From Streptomyces sp. AM 2-1-1 (GTDB lineage Bacteria; Actinomycetota; Actinomycetes; Streptomycetales; Streptomycetaceae): a stretch of 64,000 bases of DNA. The notes under the pieces were generated by a model, which was not told the DNA's origin, did no database searches, and worked only from the letters and a program-made list of their open reading frames with translations. The stretch spans positions 3,286,001 to 3,350,000 of the forward strand of contig NZ_CP119147.1 in the NCBI RefSeq assembly GCF_029167645.1, read 5' to 3'. Both the position numbers and the translations under genes were made by a program. Positions within the stretch are counted from its first letter, which is position 1; every line of letters begins with the position of its first letter. This document shows positions 41,707 through 50,969 of the stretch, one piece after another.

Positions 41707-42894
41707 TCAAGCTCCCTTCGCGGCCTGGAACAGGTCGGCCCGCGGGTCCTGGACCGCGGTCGCCGTGCGGTAGGCCTCCAGCGCTTCTCTGGCTTCGTCG
41801 CCCAGTTCGGTGGGGACCGCGACCTCCACGGTGACGAGCAGGTCTCCCCGGGTGCCGTCCTTGCGCACGGCTCCCTTGCCACGGGCGCGCATCGTACGCC
41901 CGTTCGGTGTCCCCGCGGGGATCTTGAGGGTGACGGGGGGCCCACCGAGGGTGGGCACCTTCACCTCGCCGCCGAGCGCCGCCTCCGGGAAGGTGACGGG
42001 CACGGTGACCGTGAGGTTGTCGCCCTTGCGGCCGAAGACCGGGTGCGCGTGGACGTGGACGGCGACGTAGAGGTCGCCGGCCGGACCGCCGCGCTCGCCC
42101 TGGCCGCCCTTGCCGCGCAGCCGGATGCGCTGCCCGTCCGAGACGCCCGCCGGGATGCGGACCTGCATGGTGCGGGCGGACTTGGCGCGTCCGCTGCCCT
42201 TGCAGACCTCGCAGGGGTTCTCCGCGATCAGACCGCGGCCCTTGCAGTCCACGCAGGGGTCGGTGAGTGAGAAGCCGCCCCCACTGCCGCGCGAGACCTG
42301 TCCGGTACCGACGCAGGTCGGGCAGACCCGCGGGGTGCCGTTCTTGTCACCGGTGCCGGAGCACGCCTTGCAGGGCGCCTGGCTGGACATCCGCAGCGGG
42401 ACCGTGGCCCCGTCGACCGCCTCGGTGAAGCTGAGCGTCACCTCGGTCTCGATGTCCTGGCCCCGGCGCGGCTGCACCCGGGTACCGGTGCCGCCGCCCC
42501 GGTTGAACAGCCCGCCGAACACGTCGCCGAGGCCGCCTCCGCCGCCGAACCCGCCGGCCCCCTGGCCGGCGCCGCCCGGGGCGCCGCCGAAGAGGTCGCC
42601 CAGGTCGAAGTTGGAGAAACCGCCCCCGGCACCGGGACCGGGCCGGAACCCGCCGTTGCCGAAGAGGGCGCGGGCCTCGTCGTACTCCTTGCGCCGCTTG
42701 GCGTCCCCGAGGACGTCGTTCGCCTCGGAGATCTCCTTGAAGCGCTCCTCGGCCTTGGTGTCGCCCTTGTTGGCGTCCGGGTGGAACTCGCGGGCGAGCT
42801 TCCGGTACGCCTTCTTGATCTCCGCGTCGGTGGCGTCCTTCGGGACGCCGAGGACCTTGTAGTAGTCCTTCTCGACGAAGTCCTTCGTGCTCAT
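41707..42894 (-). CDS. dnaJ: DnaJ (Hsp40) co-chaperone
   Basis: A 395-residue co-chaperone that stimulates the DnaK ATPase and delivers substrates. The J domain has HPD at 38-40; a Gly/Phe-rich stretch (about 75-130) is followed by a zinc domain with four CXXCXGXG repeats (CKACSGTG, CPTCVGTG, CVDCKGRG, CEVCKGSG) and the C-terminal substrate domain. AAGGAGGG precedes the ATG. A G+C hairpin between grpE and dnaJ may lower its expression relative to dnaK and grpE. Confidence 0.98.
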   Translation of the reverse strand: MSTKDFVEKDYYKVLGVPKDATDAEIKKAYRKLAREFHPDANKGDTKAEERFKEISEANDVLGDAKRRKEYDEARALFGNGGFRPGPGAGGGFSNFDLGDLFGGAPGGAGQGAGGFGGGGGLGDVFGGLFNRGGGTGTRVQPRRGQDIETEVTLSFTEAVDGATVPLRMSSQAPCKACSGTGDKNGTPRVCPTCVGTGQVSRGSGGGFSLTDPCVDCKGRGLIAENPCEVCKGSGRAKSARTMQVRIPAGVSDGQRIRLRGKGGQGERGGPAGDLYVAVHVHAHPVFGRKGDNLTVTVPVTFPEAALGGEVKVPTLGGPPVTLKIPAGTPNGRTMRARGKGAVRKDGTRGDLLVTVEVAVPTELGDEAREALEAYRTATAVQDPRADLFQAAKGA

Positions 42895-43004
42895 CGACGT
42901 CCCTCCTTCCGGACGATCGGCCGGCGGCCTCTCGCGTACAGCATGTCCGGCTCACGGGGAACGCTGTCGCTCCCCGGTCCGCACCGGTCCCTGCGAAAGG
43001 CCCT

Positions 43005-43030
43005 GGCGGCCGGCCCTGGGGCCGGCCGCC
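43005..43030 (-). terminator. Intercistronic hairpin between grpE and dnaJ
   Basis: GGCGGCCGGCCC and GGGCCGGCCGCC form a perfect 12-bp stem with a two-base spacer, 38 bp past the grpE stop. It probably acts as a partial terminator or RNA processing/stability element within the operon. Confidence 0.6.
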
Positions 43031-43068
43031 CGGCCGGTCGGTGTGCGACCTGGTGGTCCGACGTGATG

Positions 43069-43707
43069 TCAGACCTCCGTAGGTCCACCGCTCTCCTCGT
43101 CGTCTGCCTTCTCTTCCTTCGCCGCCGCGGGCGTGGCGCCCGGCTGCGGCTCCGCCACGGCGACCCGCGCGGGGCGGATGGTGCGCTCGCCGAAGCGGTA
43201 CCCCGGCTGCAGGATCGCCACGCAGGTCGTCTCCGTGACGTCCGGTGCGTAGCTGTGCATCAGGGCTTCGTGGATCGTCGGGTCGAAGGGCTCGCCCTCC
43301 TCGCCGAACTGCTGGAGACCCAGCTTGGTGACGATCGACTCCAGGTTGTCGGCCACCGACTTGAAGCCGCCGACGAGCTCGCCGTGCTCGCGGGCCCGGC
43401 CCACGTCGTCGAGGACGGGGAGGAGCTCGGTCAGGAGGTTCGCCGAGGCGATCTCCTTGACCGTGACCCGGTCCCGCTCGACGCGGCGACGGTAGTTCTG
43501 GTACTCGGCCTGGAGGCGCTGGAGGTCCGCCGTGCGCTCGGAGAGCGCCGTGCGTACCTGGTCCAGCTGCGCGGTCAGGCCTGCGGTCTGGTCAGCGTCC
43601 CCGGCCGGGGCCGCCTCCTCGGAGGCGGCCTTCGGCTCGGCGTCGTCGGAGGTGGCGCCGGAAGGGACGTCGGGCTCCTCCTCGAAGCCCGGGGTCTCCT
43701 CCGTCAC
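43069..43707 (-). CDS. grpE: GrpE nucleotide exchange factor
   Basis: A 212-residue nucleotide exchange factor for DnaK. A disordered acidic N-terminus (1-45), a long coiled-coil helix (about 45-110, [14 protein letters not shown]), and the beta domain with [29 protein letters not shown] are typical. The C-terminal tail is an extra Ala/Glu-rich run. The GTG start overlaps the dnaK stop as GTGA, so translation is coupled. Confidence 0.97.
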   Translation of the reverse strand: MTEETPGFEEEPDVPSGATSDDAEPKAASEEAAPAGDADQTAGLTAQLDQVRTALSERTADLQRLQAEYQNYRRRVERDRVTVKEIASANLLTELLPVLDDVGRAREHGELVGGFKSVADNLESIVTKLGLQQFGEEGEPFDPTIHEALMHSYAPDVTETTCVAILQPGYRFGERTIRPARVAVAEPQPGATPAAAKEEKADDEESGGPTEV

Positions 43708-45554
43708 ACCGCACCGCCCTTGCTGTCCTTCTCGTCGTCCACGATCTCGGCGTCGACGACGTCGTCGTCGGCCGGACGGGCCTGCTCGGCACCGGGCTCA
43801 CCGGCGGCCGCACCGTCGGCCTGGGCGTTGGCGTACATCGCCTGGCCCAGCTTCTGCGAGACGGCGGCGACCTTCTCGGTGGCCGTACGGATCTCGGCGG
43901 TGTCCTCGCCCTTGAGCTTCTCCTTCAGCTCGCCGAGCGCGGTCTCCACCTCCGTCTTGACGTCGCCGGGGACCTTGTCCTCGTTGTCCTTGAGGAACTT
44001 CTCCGTCTGGTAGACGAGCTGCTCGCCCTGGTTGCGCGTCTCGGCGGCCTCGCGGCGACGGTGGTCCTCGTCGGCGTACTGCTCGGCCTCTTCACGCATC
44101 CGGTTGACCTCGTCCTTCGGCAGCGAGGAGCCACCGGTGACGGTCATCTTCTGCTCCTTGCCGGTGCCGAGGTCCTTGGCTCCGACGTGCATGATGCCGT
44201 TGGCGTCGATGTCGAAGGTGACCTCGATCTGCGGCACGCCGCGCGGGGCCGGCGGCAGGCCCGTCAGCTCGAACATCCCGAGCTTCTTGTTGTACGCCGC
44301 GATCTCGCGCTCGCCCTGGTAGACCTGGATCTGCACGGAGGGCTGGTTGTCCTCGGCGGTGGTGAAGATCTCGGACCGCTTGGTCGGGATCGTCGTGTTC
44401 CGCTCGATGAGCTTGGTCATGATGCCGCCCTTGGTCTCGATACCGAGGGACAGCGGGGTGACGTCGAGGAGCAGGACGTCCTTGACCTCACCCTTCAGGA
44501 CACCGGCCTGGAGCGAGGCGCCGATGGCGACGACCTCGTCCGGGTTCACGCCCTTGTTGGCGTCCTGGCCACCGGTCAGCTCCTTGACGAGCTCCGCGAC
44601 GGCCGGCATACGGGTCGAGCCACCGACGAGAACGACGTGGTCGATCTCGGAGAGCGCGATGCCCGCGTCCTTGATGACGTTGTGGAACGGGCTCTTGCAC
44701 CGGTCCAGCAGGTCGGCGGTCAGCTGCTGGAACTGCGAGCGCGTGAGCTTCTCGTCCAGGTGCAGCGGGCCCTCGGCGGACGCCGTGATGTAGGGGAGGT
44801 TGATCGTGGTCTCGGTCGAGGACGAGAGCTCGATCTTCGCCTTCTCCGCGGCTTCGCGCAGACGCTGGAGAGCCATCTTGTCCTTGGACAGGTCCACACC
44901 GTGGCCGTTGGCGAACACCTTCACCAGGTGGTCGACGACGCGCTGGTCCCAGTCGTCACCACCGAGGTGGTTGTCACCGTTGGTGGCCTTCACCTCGACG
45001 ACGCCGTCACCGATCTCCAGGAGCGACACGTCGAAGGTGCCGCCACCGAGGTCGAAGACGAGGATCGTCTGGTCGTCCTTGTCGAGGCCGTACGCCAGCG
45101 CGGCGGCGGTCGGCTCGTTGACGATGCGCAGGACGTTGAGGCCCGCGATCTCACCGGCCTCCTTCGTCGCCTGACGCTCGGAGTCGTTGAAGTACGCCGG
45201 GACGGTGATGACCGCGTCGGTCACCTTCTCGCCCAGGTACGCCTCGGCGTCGCGCTTCAGCTTCTGCAGGATGAAGGCGCTCATCTGCTGCGGGTTGAAG
45301 GACTTGCCGTCGAGGTCGATCTTCCAGTCAGTGCCCATGTGGCGCTTGACGGAGCGGATGGTCCTGTCGACGTTGGTGACGGCCTGACGCTTGGCCACCT
45401 CGCCGACGAGCACCTCGCCGTTCTTCGCGAAGGCGACGACGGACGGCGTGGTCCTGGCGCCTTCGGCGTTGGTGATGACGGTGGGCTCGCCGCCTTCGAG
45501 AACGCTGACGACGGAGTTAGTCGTGCCCAGGTCGATGCCGACCGCACGTGCCAT
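43704..45554 (-). CDS. dnaK: DnaK (Hsp70) chaperone
   Basis: A 616-residue Hsp70: an ATPase domain (1-380) with [26 protein letters not shown] and [11 protein letters not shown], the linker [12 protein letters not shown], a substrate-binding domain and a lid ending in the acidic tail [11 protein letters not shown]. The ATG at 45554 follows AGGAGG. It is the first gene of the dnaK-grpE-dnaJ-hspR operon, repressed by HspR through the HAIR elements at 45577-45597 and 45629-45649. DnaK itself is known to assist HspR binding. Confidence 0.99.
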   Translation of the reverse strand: MARAVGIDLGTTNSVVSVLEGGEPTVITNAEGARTTPSVVAFAKNGEVLVGEVAKRQAVTNVDRTIRSVKRHMGTDWKIDLDGKSFNPQQMSAFILQKLKRDAEAYLGEKVTDAVITVPAYFNDSERQATKEAGEIAGLNVLRIVNEPTAAALAYGLDKDDQTILVFDLGGGTFDVSLLEIGDGVVEVKATNGDNHLGGDDWDQRVVDHLVKVFANGHGVDLSKDKMALQRLREAAEKAKIELSSSTETTINLPYITASAEGPLHLDEKLTRSQFQQLTADLLDRCKSPFHNVIKDAGIALSEIDHVVLVGGSTRMPAVAELVKELTGGQDANKGVNPDEVVAIGASLQAGVLKGEVKDVLLLDVTPLSLGIETKGGIMTKLIERNTTIPTKRSEIFTTAEDNQPSVQIQVYQGEREIAAYNKKLGMFELTGLPPAPRGVPQIEVTFDIDANGIMHVGAKDLGTGKEQKMTVTGGSSLPKDEVNRMREEAEQYADEDHRRREAAETRNQGEQLVYQTEKFLKDNEDKVPGDVKTEVETALGELKEKLKGEDTAEIRTATEKVAAVSQKLGQAMYANAQADGAAAGEPGAEQARPADDDVVDAEIVDDEKDSKGGAV

Positions 45555-45576
45555 TTCGATTCCTCCTGAAGTACTA

Positions 45577-45597
45577 CTTGAGCGGATCTGACTCAAG
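45577..45597. promoter_or_regulatory. HAIR element 1 of the dnaK operon
   Basis: CTTGAGC, seven bases, ACTCAAG: one mismatch from the HspR consensus, 23 bp upstream of the dnaK start codon, hence in the leader or over the promoter. Confidence 0.93.
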
Positions 45598-45628
45598 GAT
45601 GCACGACTTCCGTCCCAGAGTCAACGGA

Positions 45629-45649
45629 CCTGAGTCGATTCGACTCAAC
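45629..45649. promoter_or_regulatory. HAIR element 2 of the dnaK operon
   Basis: CCTGAGT, seven bases, ACTCAAC: one mismatch in each half, 52 bp from element 1. Between them on the minus strand TTGACT could be the -35 box. Confidence 0.88.
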
Positions 45650-45937
45650 TTAAGTGACGCTTATACGCGCCGGACGGTAAAAGCGCAGCTCGGAGCGGGC
45701 ATCGACACCGGCCCACCCTCACTGTTCCGACCCGCAGCCACCCGGAGCGCACAGTCCGCCCCGGTGGGCGCCCTCTCACACCCGCGCCGCCCCTGCGGCG
45801 AGACACGCGCACCGCGCCGCGCGCCACACCCCCCGTCCCACCATCGCACCGTGGGATTGTTCTGTCACAAAATGCCGTGAGCCGGTCAAAACGCACCGGC
45901 CCGGATCCCACCGAACTCCGAACCCCGGGCGGTCGCG
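45650..45937. other. Divergent region between dnaK and the sugar-transferase-like gene
   Basis: About 290 bp without a gene. Frames across it have no family resemblance. No clear promoter or hairpin beyond the HAIR elements was recognised. Confidence 0.4.
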
Positions 45938-46672
45938 ATGCGGAACGCGAGGCAACGGCGCTACCGACAGGGCGGCGGCGCGTGGTGGCAGTCACTCCAG
46001 CCGGTCCGGCCGGCTCCGCGCGGCGGACTCGCCCCACCGGCCGGCGCGCGGCGGCCCCCCGCGCCCGCGCCGGCGCTCCCCCTGCCCTCCGACGGGTGGG
46101 CCGAACGTCTGCCGGACGTGGTTCTCGGCTCGGCCCTGCTGCTCCTGGCGGCACCCGCGCTGGCGGTCGCCGCCTGCGCCCTCGCCGTGTGGCACGGTCC
46201 CGGCCGGGTGCTCGACCGGCGCACCGTGGCCGGGCTCGGCGGCCGCCCGTTCGTCCTGTACTCCCTGCGCACGCGGGTGCTCCGGCTCGACGCGTTCTCC
46301 CGGCTGGCGCACGTCGTACGGGGTGAGCTGTCGCTCGTCGGCCCGGCGCCGCTCGCACCGGACGATCCCCGGCTCCAGCACGGTGGGCCACGTCGGTGGC
46401 GGCTGGAGGTGCGCCCGGGCCTGACGGGGCTCGCGCAGGTGCGCGCCCGGTCCCGGATGCCCTGGGACGAGGCCGCGCTGCTCGACCTGCACTACGCCCA
46501 GGCCCGGTGCCGGGCAGGTACCCAAATCCAGCGAATCAGGCTCGACCTGGCAATTCTTGCCGAATCCGTGCACACTCCTGTGCGCGCGACCCTCCGCCGG
46601 CGAACCCGGGGGGCCAAGGGGAGCCTGAGCGACACAGATCACCGCCTGCCCGGCTACAGCCCGCCGGAATAA
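45938..46672 (+). CDS. Degenerate bacterial sugar transferase (initiating glycosyltransferase-like)
   Basis: A 244-residue protein matching the C-terminal domain of undecaprenyl-phosphate sugar phosphotransferases in outline: a membrane segment (about 60-84), DRRTVAGLGGRPFVLYSLRT, VVRGELSLVGPAPL and VRPGLTGLAQVRARSRMPWDEAALLDLHYA. Compared with the family, the segment between the RT motif and the SLVGP motif is about 30 residues short, and the usual SLDELPQ is RLDAFSR, so the catalytic Glu is missing. It may be inactive or diverged. The N-terminus is a long Pro/Arg-rich extension. GGGCGG lies five bases before the ATG. Confidence 0.75.
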   Translation: MRNARQRRYRQGGGAWWQSLQPVRPAPRGGLAPPAGARRPPAPAPALPLPSDGWAERLPDVVLGSALLLLAAPALAVAACALAVWHGPGRVLDRRTVAGLGGRPFVLYSLRTRVLRLDAFSRLAHVVRGELSLVGPAPLAPDDPRLQHGGPRRWRLEVRPGLTGLAQVRARSRMPWDEAALLDLHYAQARCRAGTQIQRIRLDLAILAESVHTPVRATLRRRTRGAKGSLSDTDHRLPGYSPPE

Positions 46673-46754
46673 GTGGATAGTGTCAGCACAGACTGATTAA
46701 GTTACTGCTTAGTAGTGCCACCATCCCACCCTCGCAGGCCCGAGGAGCCCTTAC

Positions 46755-49010
46755 ATGCAACTCGCCGCGATCATCGTGTCGCTGGTGCTGACCGTGGTCG
46801 GCGTTGCGCTCGTTTCCCGAGCCGTCGCGCAGATCTACCGGTTCGTCCGCCTCGGACAGCCGGTCCCCGCGGGCAGCCGCACCGACGACCCCAAGAACCG
46901 CACGATCACCCTGGCCAAGGAGTTCGTGGGCCACACCCGGATGAACCGGTGGGGCATCGTCGGCGTCGCGCACTGGTTCGTCGCCGTCGGCTTCCTGACG
47001 CTGGGACTGACCATCGTCACGGCGTACGGACAGCTGTTCAAGGCCGACTGGGTGCTCCCGGTCCTCGGCGGCTGGCTGCCGTACGAGGTCTACACGGAGT
47101 TCATCGCCCTCGCGACGACCCTGGGCATCCTGGTCCTCATCGTGATCCGCCAGCTGAACCTGCCGTCCCGCCCGGGCCGCAAGTCCCGCTTCGCGGGGTC
47201 CAAGATGGGCCAGGCGTACTTCGTCGAGGCGGTCATCCTCCTCATCGGCCTCGCGATCATGACCCTGCGCGGGCTCGAGGGCGCGCTGCACCACGTGGAC
47301 GGTTACGAGGCCGCGTACTTCGCCTCGTATCCCCTGGTCGCCGCCTTCAGGGGCCTGAGCCCGGCCACACTGCAGAACCTCGTCTACCTCACCGCGATGA
47401 TCAAGCTCGGCGTCACCATGGGCTGGGCGATCACGGTGGGCCTGAACACCAACATGGGCGTCGCCTGGCACCGTTTCCTCGCCTTCCCGAACATCTGGTT
47501 CAAGCGGAACGCGGACGGCGCCGTCGCGCTCGGCGAGCTCAAGCCGATGACCAGCGGCGGCAAGGAGATCGACTTCGAGGACCCGGGCGAGGACGACGTC
47601 TTCGGCGTCTCCCAGGTCGAGCAGTTCTCCTGGAAGGGCATCCTCGACTTCTCCACGTGCACCGAGTGCGGTCGCTGCCAGTCGCAGTGCCCCGCCTGGA
47701 ACACCGGCAAGCCGCTCTCTCCGAAGCTTCTCATCATGTCGCTGCGCGACCACGCGCACGCCAAGGCGCCGTACCTGCTGGCCGGCGGCGGCAAGGACAT
47801 GGAAGGCAACGAGAAGGCGACCGAGGAGCAGCTCAAGGACGTCCCGGCCGCCGCTCTCGCCGAGGCCGAGCGCCCGCTGATCGGCACCGCGGAGGAGAAC
47901 GGCGTCATCGACCCGGACGTCCTCTGGTCCTGCACGACCTGCGGCGCCTGCGTCGAGCAGTGCCCGGTCGACATCGAGCACGTCGACCACATCGTCGACA
48001 TGCGCCGCTACCAGGTGATGATCGAGTCCGCGTTCCCGTCCGAGGCGGGCACGATGCTCAAGAACCTGGAGAAGAAGGGCAACCCCTGGGGGCTCGCCAA
48101 GAAGCAGCGCGTCGAGTGGACCAAGGAGGTCGACTTCGAGGTCCCGATCGTCGGCAAGGACGTCGAGGACCTCACCGAGGTCGACTACCTCTACTGGGTC
48201 GGCTGCGCCGGCGCCCTGGAGGACCGGGCGAAGAAGACCACCAAGGCCTTCGCCGAGCTGCTCCACATCGCGGGCGTGAAGTTCGCGATCATGGGCGGCG
48301 ACGAGAAGTGCACCGGTGACTCCGCCCGCCGCCTCGGCAACGAGCCGCTGTTCCAGCAGCTCGGCCAGGAGAACGTCGCGATGCTGAACATGGCGTTCGG
48401 CGAAGATGACGAGGACGACTCGACCAGGAAGGCGAAGGCGACGAAGAAGATCGTCGCCACCTGCCCGCACTGCTTCAACACGATCGCCAACGAGTACCCG
48501 CAGCTCGGCGGCGAGTACGAGGTCATCCACCACACGCAGCTGCTCCAGCACCTGGTGGACGAGGGCAAGCTCGTGCCGGTGACCCCGGTCGAGGGCCTGA
48601 TCACCTATCACGACCCCTGCTACCTGGGCCGTCACAACAAGGTCTACACACCGCCGCGCGAGATCATCAAGAGCGTTCCGGGCCTGCGGAACGAGGAGAT
48701 GCACCGCCACAAGGAGCGCGGCTTCTGCTGCGGCGCCGGCGGCGCGCGGATGTGGATGGAGGAGCGGATCGGCAAGCGCATCAACAACGAGCGTGTCGAC
48801 GAGGCCCTCTCCCTCAACCCGGACATCGTCTCGACGGCCTGCCCGTTCTGCCTCGTCATGCTGACCGACTCGGTCAACGGCAAGAAGAACGACGGCAAGG
48901 CGAAGGAGTCGATCCAGGTCGTCGACGTCTCGCAACTCCTCCTGGAGTCCGTGAAGAAGCCCGTCGAGCCGGAGCCCGAACCCCAGCCGGAGCCGGAGCC
49001 CGCCGCGTAA
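46755..49010 (+). CDS. EtfD-like membrane iron-sulfur oxidoreductase
   Basis: A 751-residue membrane oxidoreductase of the heterodisulfide-reductase-related type. Five or so membrane helices (about 3-230) form a NarI-like haem/quinone domain; two 4Fe-4S motifs follow, CTECGRCQSQCP (Cys 302, 305, 308, 312) and CTTCGACVEQCP (Cys 393, 396, 399, 403). Two CCG domains follow, with CPHCFNTI and GFCCGAGGARMW. The closest characterised relative I know is mycobacterial EtfD (Rv0338c), which passes electrons from ETF to menaquinone in fatty-acid oxidation. GAGGAG precedes the ATG. The C-terminus is a Pro/Glu repeat tail. No etfAB genes are adjacent. Confidence 0.92.
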   Translation: MQLAAIIVSLVLTVVGVALVSRAVAQIYRFVRLGQPVPAGSRTDDPKNRTITLAKEFVGHTRMNRWGIVGVAHWFVAVGFLTLGLTIVTAYGQLFKADWVLPVLGGWLPYEVYTEFIALATTLGILVLIVIRQLNLPSRPGRKSRFAGSKMGQAYFVEAVILLIGLAIMTLRGLEGALHHVDGYEAAYFASYPLVAAFRGLSPATLQNLVYLTAMIKLGVTMGWAITVGLNTNMGVAWHRFLAFPNIWFKRNADGAVALGELKPMTSGGKEIDFEDPGEDDVFGVSQVEQFSWKGILDFSTCTECGRCQSQCPAWNTGKPLSPKLLIMSLRDHAHAKAPYLLAGGGKDMEGNEKATEEQLKDVPAAALAEAERPLIGTAEENGVIDPDVLWSCTTCGACVEQCPVDIEHVDHIVDMRRYQVMIESAFPSEAGTMLKNLEKKGNPWGLAKKQRVEWTKEVDFEVPIVGKDVEDLTEVDYLYWVGCAGALEDRAKKTTKAFAELLHIAGVKFAIMGGDEKCTGDSARRLGNEPLFQQLGQENVAMLNMAFGEDDEDDSTRKAKATKKIVATCPHCFNTIANEYPQLGGEYEVIHHTQLLQHLVDEGKLVPVTPVEGLITYHDPCYLGRHNKVYTPPREIIKSVPGLRNEEMHRHKERGFCCGAGGARMWMEERIGKRINNERVDEALSLNPDIVSTACPFCLVMLTDSVNGKKNDGKAKESIQVVDVSQLLLESVKKPVEPEPEPQPEPEPAA

Positions 49011-49063
49011 CGCACCCGCCCGCATCACGCGCACGCCGCACCACCGCACCACCGCACCGGACG

Positions 49064-49104
49064 GAAGCGGTCGGACCTGCCTCGGGGGCAGGACCGGCCG
49101 CTTC
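49064..49104 (+). terminator. Terminator of the EtfD-like gene
   Basis: GAAGCGGTCGGACCTGCC pairs with GGCAGGACCGGCCGCTTC with two non-Watson-Crick positions and a five-base loop, 54 bp past the stop codon. Confidence 0.75.
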
Positions 49105-49127
49105 TCTCGTTCCGGCGCCCGGAATTC

Positions 49128-49162
49128 ACCCGTACGGGTAGGGCCCGTCATCCCGTACGGGA
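49128..49162. promoter_or_regulatory. Twin 12-bp palindromes upstream of the Yip1-type gene
   Basis: ACCCGTACGGGT (49128-49139) and TCCCGTACGGGA (49151-49162) share CCCGTACGGG and are 23 bp apart centre to centre, about two helical turns. They sit 81-115 bp before the next start codon, as for a pair of operator half-complexes. Confidence 0.5.
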
Positions 49163-49242
49163 TGTCACAGCTCAGCCGCAAAGCCGTCCCGGTCCCCCCG
49201 CCACCCCACCGGGCACCCCCAGGACCAGGTACGTTCGATCAC

Positions 49243-50229
49243 GTGGCTGGATTCAGGATCGGACGCGGCCGGGACAACCGCACCCCGCAACAACCGCAGC
49301 GAACGGGGCAACCGCAGCAGCGGCAGCCGTACGGAGGGCAGGCACCACAGCCGCCGTACGGCGCTCAGCAGTGGCCGCAGGGAGGTGGCGACCCCGCCCC
49401 ACCGCAGTACGGAGCGCCCCGCGCAACCCCGTACGGCGGCGGCCCGGGCAACGGCGGCGTCCCCGGCAACGGTTACGGCAACGCGCCCCGCGGCTACGAG
49501 GGACGCGGGCAGCAGCAGCCCGGCGGTCACGGGGAGCCGGAGTACTTCGGCGACCCGTACCAGGAGGCCTCGCGCCAGGACCCGTACGCGAACAACCCTG
49601 GCCACACCCAGGCATTCAGCGTCGGCGAGGAGCCGTACACCGACGGCAGCACCTACCAGGGCGGCCACGCGCCGGCCCACCCGTCCGGCCCGCGCCTGGG
49701 CTGGAAGGACCTGCTGTCGGGGATCGTGCTGCGGCCGGGCGCGACGTTCTGGCAGATGCGGGACTACCCCGTCTGGGGCCCCGCCCTGATCGTCACCTTC
49801 GTCTACGGGCTGCTGGCGCTGTTCGGCTTCGACCAGGCCCGCGAAGAGGCCATCAACGCCACCATCTCCACGGCCGTCCCGTACGTCCTCTTCACCGGCG
49901 TCGGCTTCGTCGTCGGCGGCCTGGTCCTCGGCGCGGTCACCCACACCGTGGCCCGCCAGCTCGGCGGCGACGGCGCCTGGCAGCCCACCGTGGGCCTCTC
50001 CATGCTGATCATGTCGATCACGGACGCCCCCCGACTGCTCTTCGCCCTCTTCCTGGGCGGCGAGAACTCGCTGGTCCAGATCGTCGGCTGGATCACCCTG
50101 CTGGCCGCCGGAGCACTCTTCACCTCCATGGTGAGCAAGTCGCACGACCTGCCCTGGCCCAAGGCCCTGGGTGCCTCCGCGATCCAGCTGATCGGCCTGC
50201 TCTCCATCCTCAAGCTCGGCACGATCTGA
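49243..50229 (+). CDS. Yip1-domain membrane protein with Gln/Pro/Gly-rich N-terminus
   Basis: A 328-residue protein. The first 150 residues are disordered, rich in Gln, Pro, Gly and Tyr (QPQQRQPYGGQ type). After GLGWKDLLSG-like residues comes a Yip1 domain with five membrane helices (about 180-328): VWGPALIVTFVYGLLALFGFD, VPYVLFTGVGFVVGGLVLGAV and LVQIVGWITLLAAGALF. The GTG at 49243 begins VAGFRIGRGRDNR, the form I recall in streptomycete homologues; no good ribosome binding site, so a leaderless start is possible. Function unknown; Yip1 proteins in bacteria are poorly studied. Confidence 0.82.
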   Translation: MAGFRIGRGRDNRTPQQPQRTGQPQQRQPYGGQAPQPPYGAQQWPQGGGDPAPPQYGAPRATPYGGGPGNGGVPGNGYGNAPRGYEGRGQQQPGGHGEPEYFGDPYQEASRQDPYANNPGHTQAFSVGEEPYTDGSTYQGGHAPAHPSGPRLGWKDLLSGIVLRPGATFWQMRDYPVWGPALIVTFVYGLLALFGFDQAREEAINATISTAVPYVLFTGVGFVVGGLVLGAVTHTVARQLGGDGAWQPTVGLSMLIMSITDAPRLLFALFLGGENSLVQIVGWITLLAAGALFTSMVSKSHDLPWPKALGASAIQLIGLLSILKLGTI

Positions 50230-50254
50230 GCGGCAGCGCGCCGCGTACGACCGT

Positions 50255-50318
50255 CATGACGAAGGCCCGGACCGTGCTCCCCGATCGAACGGGAGAAGCG
50301 GTCCGGGCCTTCGTCATG
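50255..50318. terminator. Strong bidirectional terminator
   Basis: A perfect 20-bp stem (50255-50274 with 50299-50318; it begins CATGACGAAGGCCCGG) with a 24-base loop that can itself pair partly. It lies between convergent genes. Confidence 0.9.
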
Positions 50319-50333
50319 GGGTCGAGCGGGCTC

Positions 50334-50840
50334 TCAGGAATCGAAAACCTGTCCCGTACGGCGCACGACGGGCTTCTCGACGCTCCACGGGAAGTTGATC
50401 CACCGATCGGTCTTCTTCCACACGTACTCGCACTCCACGAGCGACTGCGGCTTCTCGTAGATCACCGCGCTGCGCACCTCGGCGACGTGGTCCAGGCAGA
50501 AGTCGCGGACCAGCTTCAGCGTCTTGCCGGTGTCGGCGACGTCGTCGGCGATCAGGACCCTCTTGCGCGTGAAGTCCACGACGTTCGGCACGGGTGCCAG
50601 CATGACCGGCATCTCCAGGGTGGTGCCCACCCCGGTGTAGAACTCCACGTTGACCAGGTGGATGTTCTTGCAGTCCAGCGCGTACGCCAGCCCGCCGGCC
50701 ACGAACACCCCGCCCCGCGCGATGCTCAGCACCACGTCGGGCTCGAACCCGTCGTCGGCGACCGCCTGGGCGAGCTCACGCACCGCGAGCCCGAAACCCT
50801 CGTAGGTCAGGTTCTCCCGCTCCTGAGCAGCCATTCCCAT
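50334..50840 (-). CDS. Purine-type phosphoribosyltransferase
   Basis: A 168-residue type I phosphoribosyltransferase. The PRPP loop VLIADDVADTGKTLKLV and LSIARGGVFVAGGLAYAL are clear. The order and length are those of the hypoxanthine/xanthine-guanine group; the base acted on is not certain. A GGAGG six bases before the ATG at 50840 supports this start (an ATG two codons later is possible). It is followed by a strong terminator and preceded by dcd on the same strand, suggesting a nucleotide-metabolism pair. Confidence 0.9.
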   Translation of the reverse strand: MGMAAQERENLTYEGFGLAVRELAQAVADDGFEPDVVLSIARGGVFVAGGLAYALDCKNIHLVNVEFYTGVGTTLEMPVMLAPVPNVVDFTRKRVLIADDVADTGKTLKLVRDFCLDHVAEVRSAVIYEKPQSLVECEYVWKKTDRWINFPWSVEKPVVRRTGQVFDS

Positions 50841-50929
50841 GCCCGTCCTCCGCGCGTCCTTCGTGCCCGTGCCGTGTGTCGCGTGCCTGGGCCCTGTGCC
50901 CTTGGGCCCGGTCCTGGGCCTTGGATCCG

Positions 50930-50961
50930 GGGCCCGTGCCCGTGCCCGTGCCCGTGCCCAT
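50930..50961. repeat. Hexamer array GCCCGT
   Basis: Five tandem GCCCGT-type hexamers between dcd and the phosphoribosyltransferase gene, with looser GGGCCC-containing repeats at 50887-50930. A simple-sequence repeat without obvious function. Confidence 0.75.
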
Positions 50962-50969
50962 GTCTGGTG

